Source: Gammaproteobacteria bacterium
GTDB lineage: Bacteria; Pseudomonadota; Gammaproteobacteria; Steroidobacterales; Steroidobacteraceae
Reading direction: 5' to 3'
DNA length: 38,402 nucleotides
Assembly (NCBI GenBank): GCA_016874175.1
Contig: VGUP01000007.1
Coordinates: forward strand, 1 to 38,402
The stretch's first letter is position 1, and each line of letters starts with the position of its first letter. Below are positions 25,952 through 35,464 of the stretch, one piece after another. A program made the translations under genes and the position numbers. The notes beneath the pieces are model-generated. The model was given only the letters and a program-made list of their open reading frames with translations. It did not search any database and was not told the origin of the DNA.

Positions 25952-26743
25952 TTAGCGACCGGTGAATTTGGCGCTGCGCTTTTCTGCAAAGGCGGCGAAG
26001 CCTTCGCGGCTGTCACTGGTGTTGCCGGCGAGCGAGGTCATCGAGCGCGCTTCGAGGGCCAGTTGTTGCTCGAGAGTGTTGTTGCCGCTCGCGAGGAGCA
26101 GGCGCTTGACCTGGCCGAAGGCGCGGGTCGGGCCGTTGGCGAGCGAGGCGGCGAGATCGCGCGTCTTGGCTTCGAGTTCGAGGTCGGGTAGGACCATGGT
26201 GACGAGCCCGGAATTCTTTGCTTCGGCAGCGCTCAGCACGGGGTTGAGCAGCATCAATTCTTTGGCACGAGTCGGACCGACGATGCGCGGCAGGTGAAAG
26301 CTGGCACCGCCGTCCGCCGACATGCCGATGCGCGTGTAGGCGAGGGTGAGTTTGGCCGACTCGGCGGCGAGGACGACATCGCCGCTGATGGCGAGACTGA
26401 AACCCGCGCCTGCCGCCGTGCCGTTGATCGCGGTAATGAGTGGCGCCGACATGCGCGAGAAACAGCCGACGGCAGCATGCAGCGGACCAATGATGCGATT
26501 GAGCAAGCCCGCGACCTCGTCGCCTGCGGCCACGAAGCTCTGCACATGACCGCCGCCACTGAAGAAGCGCCCTCTGCCGGTGAGTACCACGGCACGAATC
26601 ACCGGGTCGGTTTCGCAACGCGTGGCTGTCTGCAACAACTCGTTGGCCATGTCGACGTCGATGGCATTGGCCGATTCCGGGCGGTTGAGCGTGATGCGGG
26701 CAACGCCGCCTTCAAGGACGAATTCGATGTGCTGGAAGCTCAT
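25952..26743 (-). CDS. Enoyl-CoA hydratase/isomerase (crotonase) family protein
   Basis: This 263-residue crotonase-fold protein starts at ATG 26743. Oxyanion-hole segments are RGRFFSGGGHVQSF (57-70) and INGTAAGAGFSLAISGDVVLA (106-126). The second catalytic region IGMSADGGASFHLPRIVG has Asp144 where classic hydratases use Glu, and looks like the PaaG/isomerase-like branch. The substrate cannot be assigned. It lies on the opposite strand between imuB and dnaE2, where it interrupts the usual mutasome cassette. An RHH gene lies 44 nt upstream in the same direction, so it may be the second gene of a two-gene unit starting at the LexA operator. Confidence 0.9.
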   Translation of the reverse strand: MSFQHIEFVLEGGVARITLNRPESANAIDVDMANELLQTATRCETDPVIRAVVLTGRGRFFSGGGHVQSFVAAGDEVAGLLNRIIGPLHAAVGCFSRMSAPLITAINGTAAGAGFSLAISGDVVLAAESAKLTLAYTRIGMSADGGASFHLPRIVGPTRAKELMLLNPVLSAAEAKNSGLVTMVLPDLELEAKTRDLAASLANGPTRAFGQVKRLLLASGNNTLEQQLALEARSMTSLAGNTSDSREGFAAFAEKRSAKFTGR

Positions 26744-26767
26744 GGTCGGTATTCCGTGCTGCGAAGC

Positions 26768-26777
26768 GGGGGGGGGG
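26768..26777. repeat. Poly-G tract of ten (poly-C on the coding strand)
   Basis: Ten consecutive G lie between the RHH gene stop and the start of the enoyl-CoA hydratase gene, about 25 nt before that ATG. Tracts of this length are prone to slippage. Here it is non-coding, so it could only alter spacing or transcription. Confidence 0.9.
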
Positions 26778-26787
26778 TGGTGATTCG

Positions 26788-26979
26788 TTATTGGCGTCGC
26801 CGCTCACGGCTGTGCGTTTTGCGTTCGATGAGTTTGCCGGTGACGTATTTGTGCAGGATGCTGCTGATCAGCGACTGGTAAGGCAAGCCTTCTTCGATCG
26901 CCTTGGCTTGCAGACTCTGCAGATCGGCGGTTGTCAGGCGGATGTTGATGCGCTGATCTTTAAGGGCGGTACGTCTCAT
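26788..26979 (-). CDS. CopG-type ribbon-helix-helix antitoxin-like protein
   Basis: This 63-residue protein reads RINIRLTTADLQSLQAKAIEEG (10-31), the beta strand and first helix of an RHH DNA-binding fold. PYQSLISSILHKYVTGKL (33-50) follows, the second-helix signature of CopG/BrnA-like antitoxins, and it ends with a basic tail. RHH proteins bind operators as dimers and often partner a toxin. No toxin-like gene is adjacent: upstream is dnaE2 and downstream an enoyl-CoA hydratase gene. Its ATG (26979) lies 8 bp from a consensus LexA box shared with dnaE2, so SOS control is likely by inference. It may be an orphan antitoxin or a transcription regulator. Confidence 0.8.
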   Translation of the reverse strand: MRRTALKDQRINIRLTTADLQSLQAKAIEEGLPYQSLISSILHKYVTGKLIERKTHSRERRRQ

Positions 26980-26987
26980 GGCCTAAA

Positions 26988-27007
26988 TACTGTATAAATA
27001 AACAGTA
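26988..27007. promoter_or_regulatory. Consensus LexA operator between dnaE2 and the RHH gene
   Basis: TACTGTATAAATAAACAGTA is a full CTGT-N8-ACAG palindrome with TA flanks. It occupies most of the 30-bp gap between divergent start codons, 8 bp from the RHH ATG and 2 bp from the dnaE2 ATG. The TATAAA inside (26993-26998) could be the dnaE2 -10 element, giving a leader of about 5 nt. LexA bound here should block both promoters. Confidence 0.93.
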
Positions 27008-27009
27008 CT

Positions 27010-30000
27010 ATGGGTCCAGCCACGAAAGTCCCCGATTTGCCCGGGTATGCCGAGTTGCATTGCCTGAGCAGTTTCAGTTTCCTGCGCAGCGCTGCGCAGC
27101 CCGAGGAGTTGGCGGCGCGCGCGCTCGAGCTCGGCTATGCGGCGCTCGCCATCACCGATGAGTGTTCGGTGGCGGGGGTGGTGCGCGCGCATGCGGCACT
27201 CAAGGGCACGACGACCCGCCTCATCGTGGGCGCTGAGTTCCGCCTCGACTGCGACACGCCGCTGATCGTGCTTGCGACCGACCGGCAGGGGTACGGTCAG
27301 CTATGCCGCTTGATCACTCGCGGGCGGCGCGCAGTTCCCAAAGGTCAATATCGCCTGAGCCGTGCCGATGTCGCGGCCCTGATCGAGCCGCGGCACTGCC
27401 TTGTGCTGTGGGCGCCGCGTCCTGCAGATCTCGCGCGGCAGTCTTTGATCACCGCTTGGCTGCAGCAGCTCTATGCCGGATCCGCATGGATTGCGGTCGA
27501 GCTGCTGCGCGATGGCACCGAGCGCGCGCATCTGGCCGCCTTGCGTGCACTCGCGGCCGAGGCGGGTTTACCGCTGGTGGCTGCGGGCGATGTGCGCATG
27601 CATGTGCGCGAGCGACGTCGTCTGCACGATGCGATCACCGCGATCCGCCTCAACACCCGAGTGGAGGAGGCGGGCTTTGCCTTGCTGCCTAGCGGTGAGC
27701 GTCACCTGCGTACACGCCAGCGTCTGGCCAAGCTTTACCCGCCCGACCTGCTCGCCGAAACGCTCGCAATCGCTGCGCGCTGCCGTTTTTCGCTCGATGA
27801 ATTGCGCTACGAATATCCGCGCGAGATCGTTCCTGAAGGGCAAACCCCGGCTTCCTGGCTGCGTACCTTGGTCGAGCGCGGCGCCGAACGGCGCTGGGGC
27901 GGGATGCCACCGCCGGCGAGCGGTCCGTCTGCAGCCATGCATCCGGCACGCGATGCCATGCCGCCCTATGTGCGCACGCTGGTCGAACACGAACTCGCGC
28001 TGATCGCCGAGCTTGCCTACGAGCCGTACTTTCTCACTGTGCACGACATCGTCGAATTTGCCCGCAGCCGTGGAATTCTTTGTCAGGGACGCGGCTCGGC
28101 CGCCAACTCTGCCGTTTGCTATTGCCTCGGGATCACCGAGGTCGACCCCTCGCGCATGTCGATGCTGTTCGAGCGTTTCATCTCGCGCGAGCGCAACGAG
28201 CCGCCGGATATCGACGTCGATTTCGAGCATGAGCGGCGCGAAGAGGTCATCCAATATGTCTATCAAAAATATGGCAGACATCGGGCTGCCCTCGCCGCCA
28301 CGGTCATCAGCTATCGCCCGCGCAGCGTGCTGCGCGACTTGGGCAAGGCGCTGGGTTTTGCGCCGCTGGCAGTCGAAAAAATCGCTACGGCCGTCAGCCG
28401 CTGGGATCGCAGCCTCGACAGTACGGGCGACACCAGCAGTACGGGCGACACCGGCAGCACCGACAAAAACACCCCGCTCGCGGCTTTTCTCGAGCGGCTC
28501 GCCGAGGCGGGCTTCGACCCCGAAGATGTTGTGCTGCGGCGGCGTCTGACGATGCTGCTCGAGTTCGCGCCGCAGTTGCTCGGTTTTCCGCGACATCTTT
28601 CGCAGCATGTCGGGGGCTTCGTGATTGCGCGTGATTGTCTCGAAGAACTCGTGCCAGTCGAGAACGCGAGCATGGCGGATCGCACGGTCATCCAGTGGGA
28701 TAAAGACGATCTCGATGCGCTCGGTTTGCTCAAGGTCGATCTGCTGGCGCTTGGCATGCTGACGGCGATTCGTCGTGCGCTCGTCATGATCTCGGCGTGG
28801 CGGGCGCGCGAAGGTGGTGCTCCGCTCACGCTTGCGAGCGTGCCGCCCGAGGATCCGCGCGTCTACGACATGCTGTGCCGCGCCGATTCGGTGGGCGTGT
28901 TCCAGATCGAGTCGCGGGCGCAGATGGCGATGTTGCCAAGACTGCGACCGCGCAATTTCTATGATCTCGTGATCGAAGTGGCCATCGTGCGACCGGGGCC
29001 GATTCAGGGTGACATGGTGCACCCTTATTTACGGCGCCGCAGCGGTGCGGAGCCCGTCAGCTATCCGAGCGACGCCGTGAAGGGCGTATTGCAGCGTACG
29101 CTGGGCGTGCCGATTTTCCAGGAGCAGGTGATGCAGCTTGCCATCGTCGCCGCCGGCTTCACGCCGGGCGAGGCCGATCAGCTGCGGCGTGCGATGGCCG
29201 CCTGGAAGCGTCACGGCGGACTTGGGCACTTCGGCGAGCGACTCATCCGCGGCATGCGCGAGCGCGGTTACGGCAAAGATTTCGCCGCCCGAATCTTTGG
29301 CCAGATCCAGGGCTTTGGTGAATACGGTTTTCCGGAGTCGCACGCGGCGAGCTTTGCGCTGCTCGTCTATGTATCGGCCTGGCTCAAATGTCACGAACCC
29401 GCCGCATTCACGGCAGCGCTGCTCAACAGTCAACCGATGGGTTTTTATTCACCCTCGCAACTGGTGCGCGATGCGCGCGAGCATGGCGTCGAGGTGAGAC
29501 CCGTCGATGTCTGCGTGAGCGACTGGGACTCTACGCTCGAGCCGACGTCGGGCGGTCGTCCTGCAATCCGACTCGGTTTGCGACTCGTCCATTCTTTGAA
29601 GCAGGCTGCGGCTGAGCGCATCGTTGCCGCCCGAAATTCAAACTCTCTGCAGACTGACGCCGATACGCTGCCCTTCGCCGATCTGCAGCAACTCGCCGAG
29701 CGTGCGGCACTCGATCGCGGTGATCTCGAGGCGCTCGCGGCCGCCGGGGCCTGCGCTGCGCTCAGCGGCAATCGACACCGAGCTTTTTGGGCGGTGGCGG
29801 GAACCGAGTTCGCGCTGCCGCTTGCGCCGCCTGCGCGCGAGGAGGCCGTACCGATGCTCACCGTACCCACCGAGGGCGAGAATCTTGTCGCCGACTATCG
29901 GCATCTCGGTTTGACGCTGGGTCGGCATCCGCTCGCATTGTTGCGCGCGCCGTTCGAACGGCAGGGCGTATTGCAGGCAAGGCAGCTCGCGAGCGTGGCT

Positions 30001-30288
30001 GATGGCGCGCAGGTGGCCGTGGCTGGACTCGTCACCACCCGTCAACGTCCATCAACGGCGAGTGGCGTCACTTTCGTCACGCTTGAAGATGACACCGGCA
30101 ACATCAATTTGATCGTCTGGAAAAACATTGGTGCGGCACATCGGCGCGCGCTGTTCGAGTCGCGTTTGATGCAGGTGCAGGGACGACTGCAACGTGAGGG
30201 TCTCGTCACCCACGTTGTGGTCGAGCACATCCATGACCGGTCGAGATGGCTCGGTCGGCTACTGACGCGCTCGCGCGACTTTCGTTGA
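27010..30288 (+). CDS. dnaE2: Error-prone DNA polymerase DnaE2 (ImuC)
   Basis: This 1092-residue C-family polymerase is the catalytic subunit of the ImuA-ImuB-DnaE2 mutasome for damage-induced translesion synthesis. It has a PHP domain at the start ([29 protein letters not shown]). The polymerase palm contains the catalytic PDIDVDF (399-405) preceded by [36 protein letters not shown] and [24 protein letters not shown] follow, then a C-terminal OB domain ([29 protein letters not shown]). It lacks the tau-binding tail of DnaE1. An 18-bp in-frame repeat adds a STGDT-rich linker near residues 470-486. The start ATG 27010 lies 2 nt beyond a LexA operator. Confidence 0.96.
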   Translation: MGPATKVPDLPGYAELHCLSSFSFLRSAAQPEELAARALELGYAALAITDECSVAGVVRAHAALKGTTTRLIVGAEFRLDCDTPLIVLATDRQGYGQLCRLITRGRRAVPKGQYRLSRADVAALIEPRHCLVLWAPRPADLARQSLITAWLQQLYAGSAWIAVELLRDGTERAHLAALRALAAEAGLPLVAAGDVRMHVRERRRLHDAITAIRLNTRVEEAGFALLPSGERHLRTRQRLAKLYPPDLLAETLAIAARCRFSLDELRYEYPREIVPEGQTPASWLRTLVERGAERRWGGMPPPASGPSAAMHPARDAMPPYVRTLVEHELALIAELAYEPYFLTVHDIVEFARSRGILCQGRGSAANSAVCYCLGITEVDPSRMSMLFERFISRERNEPPDIDVDFEHERREEVIQYVYQKYGRHRAALAATVISYRPRSVLRDLGKALGFAPLAVEKIATAVSRWDRSLDSTGDTSSTGDTGSTDKNTPLAAFLERLAEAGFDPEDVVLRRRLTMLLEFAPQLLGFPRHLSQHVGGFVIARDCLEELVPVENASMADRTVIQWDKDDLDALGLLKVDLLALGMLTAIRRALVMISAWRAREGGAPLTLASVPPEDPRVYDMLCRADSVGVFQIESRAQMAMLPRLRPRNFYDLVIEVAIVRPGPIQGDMVHPYLRRRSGAEPVSYPSDAVKGVLQRTLGVPIFQEQVMQLAIVAAGFTPGEADQLRRAMAAWKRHGGLGHFGERLIRGMRERGYGKDFAARIFGQIQGFGEYGFPESHAASFALLVYVSAWLKCHEPAAFTAALLNSQPMGFYSPSQLVRDAREHGVEVRPVDVCVSDWDSTLEPTSGGRPAIRLGLRLVHSLKQAAAERIVAARNSNSLQTDADTLPFADLQQLAERAALDRGDLEALAAAGACAALSGNRHRAFWAVAGTEFALPLAPPAREEAVPMLTVPTEGENLVADYRHLGLTLGRHPLALLRAPFERQGVLQARQLASVADGAQVAVAGLVTTRQRPSTASGVTFVTLEDDTGNINLIVWKNIGAAHRRALFESRLMQVQGRLQREGLVTHVVVEHIHDRSRWLGRLLTRSRDFR
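28420..28464 (+). repeat. 18-bp tandem repeat inside dnaE2
   Basis: Units at 28420-28437 and 28438-28455 differ by one base, and a 9-bp partial copy follows. They encode [15 protein letters not shown], a flexible linker in a variable part of the polymerase. The period keeps the frame. Confidence 0.85.
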
Positions 30289-30296
30289 CGGACGAG

Positions 30297-30557
30297 CTAG
30301 CGCTGGCTGGCGCGCTTGCTGCGCGCACCGCCTGCACCTTCGAGGCCGATGTCGTAGTCGTCGAAATCGCTGATGAGGTCAGCGGTGTGCTTCTCTTCGC
30401 GCAGTCGCTCAAGGCGGCGCCAGGCGGGATCTCCGCTCGGTTTCGGCGCGCCGCGACGGCGCGAGGTATCGAAGTCACGAATGACCTGATCGACGTCCTC
30501 GCCCGAGTCGAGATCAGCTTCCTCGTCGTAGTCTTCCTGTTCTGGTCTCTCGTTCAT
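30297..30557 (-). CDS. Small acidic hypothetical protein
   Basis: This 86-residue protein starts at ATG 30557. The first 30 residues are very acidic (PEQEDYDEEADLDSGEDVDQVIRDFD). A basic RRRGAPK stretch follows, then a likely helix (AWRRLERLREEKHTADLISDFDDYDIG) and a basic tail. The RRLERLREEK...DFDDYD pattern resembles short acidic proteins of the PA3496 type described in pseudomonads and xanthomonads, but I am not certain of that. There is no signal peptide or membrane segment. It converges with dnaE2 across 8 nt and has a palindrome just upstream of its start. Confidence 0.7.
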   Translation of the reverse strand: MNERPEQEDYDEEADLDSGEDVDQVIRDFDTSRRRGAPKPSGDPAWRRLERLREEKHTADLISDFDDYDIGLEGAGGARSKRASQR

Positions 30558-30569
30558 GCCCCAAATTTC

Positions 30570-30585
30570 ATGGCACAGGTGCCAT
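30570..30585. promoter_or_regulatory. Perfect palindrome upstream of the small acidic gene
   Basis: ATGGCAC-AG-GTGCCAT is an 8-bp-arm inverted repeat if the central AG is counted as spacer between 7-bp arms. It lies 12 nt before the ATG at 30557, between that gene and the end of gspF. It looks like a dimeric repressor operator or a short hairpin; no known factor is recognised. Confidence 0.4.
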
Positions 30586-30675
30586 AAACCCCAGACGCGC
30601 GAAATTTATTTCGCCGCGCGCCATCTTGCAACGGGGTGTCAGGAAAAATTCACGAACGAGTGTTGCGCGCGTGCA

Positions 30676-31908
30676 TCAGCGCACGAGGGTGTTCATTTCA
30701 AAGATGGGCATCAGCATCGCAAACACGATGATCAGCACGAACAGTCCCATGCCGACGATCAGCAGCGGGCCAAGCAGACCGACCAGCGCGGTGAGCAGGC
30801 CATCGAGTTCGCGTTCCTGGTTGGCGGCAGCCCGTTCCAGCATTTCTTCGAGCCGACCGCTGGCCTCGCCACTCGAGATGAGATGCACGGTCATCGGCGG
30901 AAAGAGTCGACTCGCGGCGAGCGAGCGACCGATGGGCGCACCCTCGCGTACTCGCTCGGTGGCGGTGGTCACGGCGTCACGCATCGGCAGATTGTTGATG
31001 ACCCCGCCGGCAATGTGCAGCGCTTCGAGCACCGGTACCGCGCTACCCGTGAGAATGCTGAACGTCCGCGTGAAACGCGCGGTGTTGAAGCCGCGCACCA
31101 GCCGGCCGGTCAGCGGCAGGCGTAGCAGCAGGGCATCGACTTTGCGCTGCGCCTCGGGCGCGCGCACCCAGCGCAAGAAACCGATCACTCCGAGCACGAT
31201 CAAGAGCAACAGCCAGGGGCCGTAATCCTGCAGAAAATCGCTGGTCGCGAGCAGCATGCGCGTGAGTAGCGGTAGCGCGGTTTTGCCCGACTCGAAGACC
31301 TCGACCACCTTGGGCACCACATAAGTGAGCAGCCCGGCGATGATGAACAGGCACATCACGGTGAGTACGATCGGGTAGAGCAGGGCGCCGAGCACGCGCT
31401 GACGCAACTGATCACGATTCTCGGTGTATTCGGCGAGTCGCTCGAGCACAGTGTCGAGCTTGCCAGACTGCTCGCCGGCAGCAACGGTCGCGCGATAGAT
31501 TTCGGGAAAGACGCGCGGAAAACCGCTGAGCGCATGAGCGAGCGGTTCGCCTTCGACGACGCGCGCCCGAACTGCCGCGACGACGCGTTGCACCGCGGAT
31601 TTTTCCGATTGCTGCGAAACCGCAAGCAGCGCCTCTTCGAGGGGTAGGGCAGCGCGCACTAAGGTCGCGAGCTGACGCGTCAGCAGCGCCACATCGGCGC
31701 TGCCGACCCGTGTGCTGCGTCGCGGCAGGTGATTGAGCCAGCGCTCGCCGTCGCGATTTTGCGGCGTCTCGCGCAACGGTTCGACACTGACCGGCAGCAG
31801 TTGGCGCTCGCGCAGCAGCTGGCGGACTTGGCGCGGGCTGTCGCCCTCGAGCACGCCACATTGTTCGCGACCAGCGGTATCGAGCGCCACGTAATCATAG
31901 GCGGCCAA
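30676..31908 (-). CDS. gspF: Type II secretion inner-membrane platform protein GspF
   Basis: This 410-residue polytopic platform protein works with GspE to assemble the pseudopilus. It has two T2SSF domains: about 75-195 (LLTRQLATLVRAALPLEEALL, GEQSGKLDTVLERLAEY) and about 275-400 (FTRTFSILTGSAVPVLEALHIAG, SSGEASGRLEEMLERAA). Membrane helices lie near 170-195, 225-245 and 375-400. It starts MAAYDYVALDTAGRE, usual for GspF, at a TTG (31908) 3 nt after the gspE stop. It is the last gene of the C-D-E-F operon here; the pseudopilin genes gspG-K and gspL/M are not in the window. Confidence 0.93.
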   Translation of the reverse strand: MAAYDYVALDTAGREQCGVLEGDSPRQVRQLLRERQLLPVSVEPLRETPQNRDGERWLNHLPRRSTRVGSADVALLTRQLATLVRAALPLEEALLAVSQQSEKSAVQRVVAAVRARVVEGEPLAHALSGFPRVFPEIYRATVAAGEQSGKLDTVLERLAEYTENRDQLRQRVLGALLYPIVLTVMCLFIIAGLLTYVVPKVVEVFESGKTALPLLTRMLLATSDFLQDYGPWLLLLIVLGVIGFLRWVRAPEAQRKVDALLLRLPLTGRLVRGFNTARFTRTFSILTGSAVPVLEALHIAGGVINNLPMRDAVTTATERVREGAPIGRSLAASRLFPPMTVHLISSGEASGRLEEMLERAAANQERELDGLLTALVGLLGPLLIVGMGLFVLIIVFAMLMPIFEMNTLVR

Positions 31909-31911
31909 AGA

Positions 31912-33399
31912 TCAGTCCTCGCGGGTGACGCGCAGCACTTCCTCGAGCGTGGTCGCGCCGCGCAACACCTTGGTGATGCCATCATCGCGGATCGAGGGTG
32001 TCGACAGTCGCGCGTGACGCTCGAGTTCGGCCTCCACGGCGCCATCATGAATCAGCGTCCGCAGCGTCTCGTCGACCATCACGAGTTCATAGATACCGGT
32101 GCGTCCACGATAACCCGCGCCGTTGGCGCCGGGTCGAAAGAGTATCGGTGAAGGCGCGCCTGCGGCGATCCCCAGCTGAAGCCGCTCGAGTTCACCCGCC
32201 ACAAAGCTTTCGCGCGAGTTTTGATCGAGCGTGCGCACGAGACGTTGCGCGACGATGCCGATCAGGCTCGAGGCGAGCAGGAAGGGTTCGATACCCATAT
32301 CGCGCAAGCGCGTGATCGCGCCGACCGCCGTGTTGGTGTGCAGCGTCGAGAGCACGAGATGTCCGGTGAGCGAAGCCTGCACCGCAATCTGCGCGGTTTC
32401 GAGGTCGCGGATTTCACCGACCATCACGATGTCCGGATCCTGGCGCAGGATCGCCCGCAGACCGCGGGCAAAACTCATATCGACTTTGGTGTTGACCTGC
32501 GTCTGACCGATGCCATCGAGGTAATACTCGATCGGGTCCTCGACGGTCATGATGTTGCGCGTCGCATCGTTGAGCCGCGATAGCGCCGCATACAGCGTGG
32601 TCGTCTTGCCCGAGCCGGTGGGACCGGTTACGAGCAGGATGCCGTTCGGTTTGTGGATCAGGCGATCGAGCAGGCCTTCGACTTCGGGCTCTATGCCGAG
32701 CTCGCCAAGATCGAGCCGACCCGCCTGCTTGTCGAGCAGACGCAGCACCACGCGCTCGCCGTGACCCGAGGGAATGGTCGAGACGCGCACATCGACCGCG
32801 CGGCCGCCGACGCGCAGGCTGATGCGGCCATCTTGCGGCAGGCGTTTCTCGGCGATATCGAGTTTGGACATGACCTTGATGCGCGAGACCACCGCATTGG
32901 TGACCGCCCGGCGTGTCTGCAGCACTTCGCGCAGCACGCCATCGACCCGCAGTCGCACGACGAGGCGATTCTCGAAGGGTTCGATGTGGATATCCGAGGC
33001 GTTATCTTTGATCGCCTGCGTGAGCAGTGCATTGATGAGACGGATGATCGGTGCATCATCTTCACTGTCGAGCAGATCGGCTTGCTCGGGCAACTCTTGC
33101 GCGAGAAAACTCAGATCCGTGGTTTCATCGAGCCCGCCGGCGGCGGCGCGCGCATCGGTGCCAGCCTCGTAGGCCTCGCGCAGCAATTCTTCGAAGCGCT
33201 CAGTGCTCACGCGCTCTAGAGCGAGCGGATGACGCAGATGTCGGCGTGCTTCCGACACGGCTAGCGCCGTCGCGTCGGGTCGCAGGGCGACGGTGGCAAC
33301 ACCCGCATTCACGCCGCGCAACAGCACGCCGTGGCGGCGTGCAAAGGCGAGCGGCAGGTCGGGCGTCGGGGCGGCGATCGCGCCCGACTCGGCGTTCAT
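31912..33399 (-). CDS. gspE: Type II secretion ATPase GspE
   Basis: This 495-residue cytoplasmic hexameric ATPase drives the type II pseudopilus. The N1 domain is at about 10-110, the linker [13 protein letters not shown], Walker A GPTGSGKT at 259-266, the Asp box [16 protein letters not shown], Walker B VMVGEIRD and the His box LVLSTLHTN. The usual zinc-binding tetracysteine insert (two CxxC pairs) between the Arg-rich VAQRLVRTL and [12 protein letters not shown] is missing; the stretch there has no Cys at all. The remaining ATPase motifs are intact. Its ATG overlaps the gspD stop by 4 nt (ATGA), which indicates translational coupling. Confidence 0.94.
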   Translation of the reverse strand: MNAESGAIAAPTPDLPLAFARRHGVLLRGVNAGVATVALRPDATALAVSEARRHLRHPLALERVSTERFEELLREAYEAGTDARAAAGGLDETTDLSFLAQELPEQADLLDSEDDAPIIRLINALLTQAIKDNASDIHIEPFENRLVVRLRVDGVLREVLQTRRAVTNAVVSRIKVMSKLDIAEKRLPQDGRISLRVGGRAVDVRVSTIPSGHGERVVLRLLDKQAGRLDLGELGIEPEVEGLLDRLIHKPNGILLVTGPTGSGKTTTLYAALSRLNDATRNIMTVEDPIEYYLDGIGQTQVNTKVDMSFARGLRAILRQDPDIVMVGEIRDLETAQIAVQASLTGHLVLSTLHTNTAVGAITRLRDMGIEPFLLASSLIGIVAQRLVRTLDQNSRESFVAGELERLQLGIAAGAPSPILFRPGANGAGYRGRTGIYELVMVDETLRTLIHDGAVEAELERHARLSTPSIRDDGITKVLRGATTLEEVLRVTRED

Positions 33400-35360
33400 T
33401 TGGGCTGCTCCGCGGCGGGCGCTGCCGGGATGGCCGGCAAGATCAAGCGGCGCTCGCCCGGCAGCAGCGGCAGCACTTCGCGTTGCGGGCCGAGCTTCAG
33501 CTGCTGATCGCGGATGTAGTTGTACTTTTGATTGGTCTCGATGGTGGCATCGATGCCATCACGCAGGATGCGCGGCTGGATGAACACCAAGAGATTGGTC
33601 TTGGTTTTCTTCGCGCTGCGGGTGCGGAAGGCCTCGCCCACGAGCGGAATGCGGCCGAGGAAGGGTACGCGCTGCTCACCGCCCGTTTGTGAATCTTGAA
33701 TCAGGCCGCCGAGCACCACCGTGCCCCCATCTTCGATGAGCACACTGGTGCTGATGGTGCGCTTGTTGGTGACGAGATCGACGGCGCCGCTGCTGGTGGC
33801 CGCGATACTCGAGCTTTCCTGCTCGATCTTGAGCATCACCGCATCGCCCTCGTTGATCTGCGGGGTGATCTTGAGGATGGTGCCGACTTCCTGGCGCTGA
33901 ATGGTCTGGAAGGGATTGAGATTGTTGCCAACGTTGCCGCCCGAGTTCGTGTACTGACCGGTGACGAAGGGGACTTCCTGGGCGACCTTGATCTCGGCCG
34001 CCTGGTTATCCATGGTCACGATCGAGGGCGTGGCGATGATATTGGTGGTCGAGTCGCCGCGCAGTGCGCGCAGCACCGCGGCAAAGTTCACGCCGTTGTT
34101 GGCCCGACGACCGACGCCGACCGTAGTACCGCGCGGCACGGTGGTGAGCGTCGCCGGGTCGCGCGCAGCGCGCGCAAGATCGACGATGCTGGTGCCGCCG
34201 ATCGGTTCGATGAAGCCACCAACGGCTTGATCACTGTTCGAGCCATCGACCAGCCAATTGACGCCGAGCTCGGCTGATTTGTCAGCAGAGACCTCGACGA
34301 TGATCGCCTCGACCATGACCTGCGCGCGACGAATGTCGAGCTTGTCGATTACCGCCATCAAAGAATTCATGGTCTTGGCGGGTGCCGTGATCACGAGCGC
34401 GTTGGTTTCGGGCTCCGCCCAAATCGTGGTGCCGCCACCGATGGTCGTGGTGTTCGCGGCCGCGGCGCCGGGAGCGTTCGCCACCGTTACCGTGCCGCCG
34501 AGTTGTTCTTTCAATTTGCCAGCGATTTTATCGGCATCGGCGTACCGCAGATAGCGTACTCGCGTGTCGCCACCGGTCGCTAGCGGGGTGTCGAGGTAAG
34601 CGATCAGCGTGCGTGCGCGCAGTCGTTGGGTCTTGTCACCGGCGAGCAAAATGCTGTTCGAGCGGTCATCGGCCACCACGCGTAGCGGTGCCATGCCGCC
34701 TTCGGCCTGTGCCTGCGCAGGGTTGAGCGCGGTCATCGTCCGCACCACTTCAGCGGCCGAGGCGTTCTGCATGGCTACCACTTCGACATCGGCATCGCTC
34801 GCCTGATCGATGCGCCGAATGATGCGCACGATGCGGTTCACGTTGTTGGCGCGGTCGGCAAGGATCAAAGTATTCGAGGCGGGGTAGGCAGCCAAATGCG
34901 CGTTCTGCGGCATCAGCGGTCGCAAGATGGCGACGAGCTGGGCCGCACTCACGTTGGTAACGGCCACGACTTGCGTGACGAGTTCATCTGAGGTGTCGCT
35001 CACGCTGTCGGGCAGATCGTTGCCCGGCATGGTGCGCGAGTTGGCATCGGGGATGATCTTGAGCACGTTGCCCGAGGGCACGGCGACGAAGCCATAGACC
35101 TGCAACAACGCGAGGAAGGCCTCGTAAAAGGCATCGGGTGTCATCGCCGTCGAGGAGAGCATCGTGACCTGAGCGCGTACCCGCGGGTCGACGATGATGC
35201 TGCGACCGGTCGCAGCGGCGACCGCTTCGATCACCTGTGTGATCTCGGCGTCCTTGAAGTTGGGCGTGATGCGCTGACCCGAAGCGGGTTGCGCAACCAG
35301 CGACGACCCGACTGCCCCAGTGAGCACGGCCGCGAGCAGCAGCGTCAGCGATGACGTCAT
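33396..35360 (-). CDS. gspD: Type II secretion outer-membrane secretin GspD
   Basis: This 654-residue protein starts at ATG 35360; a longer frame to 35462 precedes the signal peptide and is not used. The signal peptide is about 1-28. The N0 domain starts [32 protein letters not shown]1-N3 domains follow with repeated [24 protein letters not shown] and [35 protein letters not shown]. The secretin barrel contains [42 protein letters not shown] and the ending [34 protein letters not shown]. It forms the 15-mer outer-membrane pore. Confidence 0.95.
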   Translation of the reverse strand: MTSSLTLLLAAVLTGAVGSSLVAQPASGQRITPNFKDAEITQVIEAVAAATGRSIIVDPRVRAQVTMLSSTAMTPDAFYEAFLALLQVYGFVAVPSGNVLKIIPDANSRTMPGNDLPDSVSDTSDELVTQVVAVTNVSAAQLVAILRPLMPQNAHLAAYPASNTLILADRANNVNRIVRIIRRIDQASDADVEVVAMQNASAAEVVRTMTALNPAQAQAEGGMAPLRVVADDRSNSILLAGDKTQRLRARTLIAYLDTPLATGGDTRVRYLRYADADKIAGKLKEQLGGTVTVANAPGAAAANTTTIGGGTTIWAEPETNALVITAPAKTMNSLMAVIDKLDIRRAQVMVEAIIVEVSADKSAELGVNWLVDGSNSDQAVGGFIEPIGGTSIVDLARAARDPATLTTVPRGTTVGVGRRANNGVNFAAVLRALRGDSTTNIIATPSIVTMDNQAAEIKVAQEVPFVTGQYTNSGGNVGNNLNPFQTIQRQEVGTILKITPQINEGDAVMLKIEQESSSIAATSSGAVDLVTNKRTISTSVLIEDGGTVVLGGLIQDSQTGGEQRVPFLGRIPLVGEAFRTRSAKKTKTNLLVFIQPRILRDGIDATIETNQKYNYIRDQQLKLGPQREVLPLLPGERRLILPAIPAAPAAEQPK

Positions 35361-35464
35361 TCGATGCGGTGATTTGCGAGACACTGATTTTTGAGTTGAC
35401 GACAGGCGCGGCCCCGAGTGTATCCGATTGCCATGTCCCGGTTGTGAAGGCTCGGCGTTCAAGT

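Noticed and set aside
26744-27009. A complete toxin-antitoxin module around the RHH gene
   Set aside because: No toxin-sized or toxin-like ORF lies on either side; the neighbours are an enoyl-CoA hydratase gene and dnaE2.
30599-30614. GCGAAA-TTTA-TTTCGC hairpin as a terminator
   Set aside because: Weak 6-bp stem with no T-run after it, and it is upstream rather than downstream of the nearest gene end on its strand.
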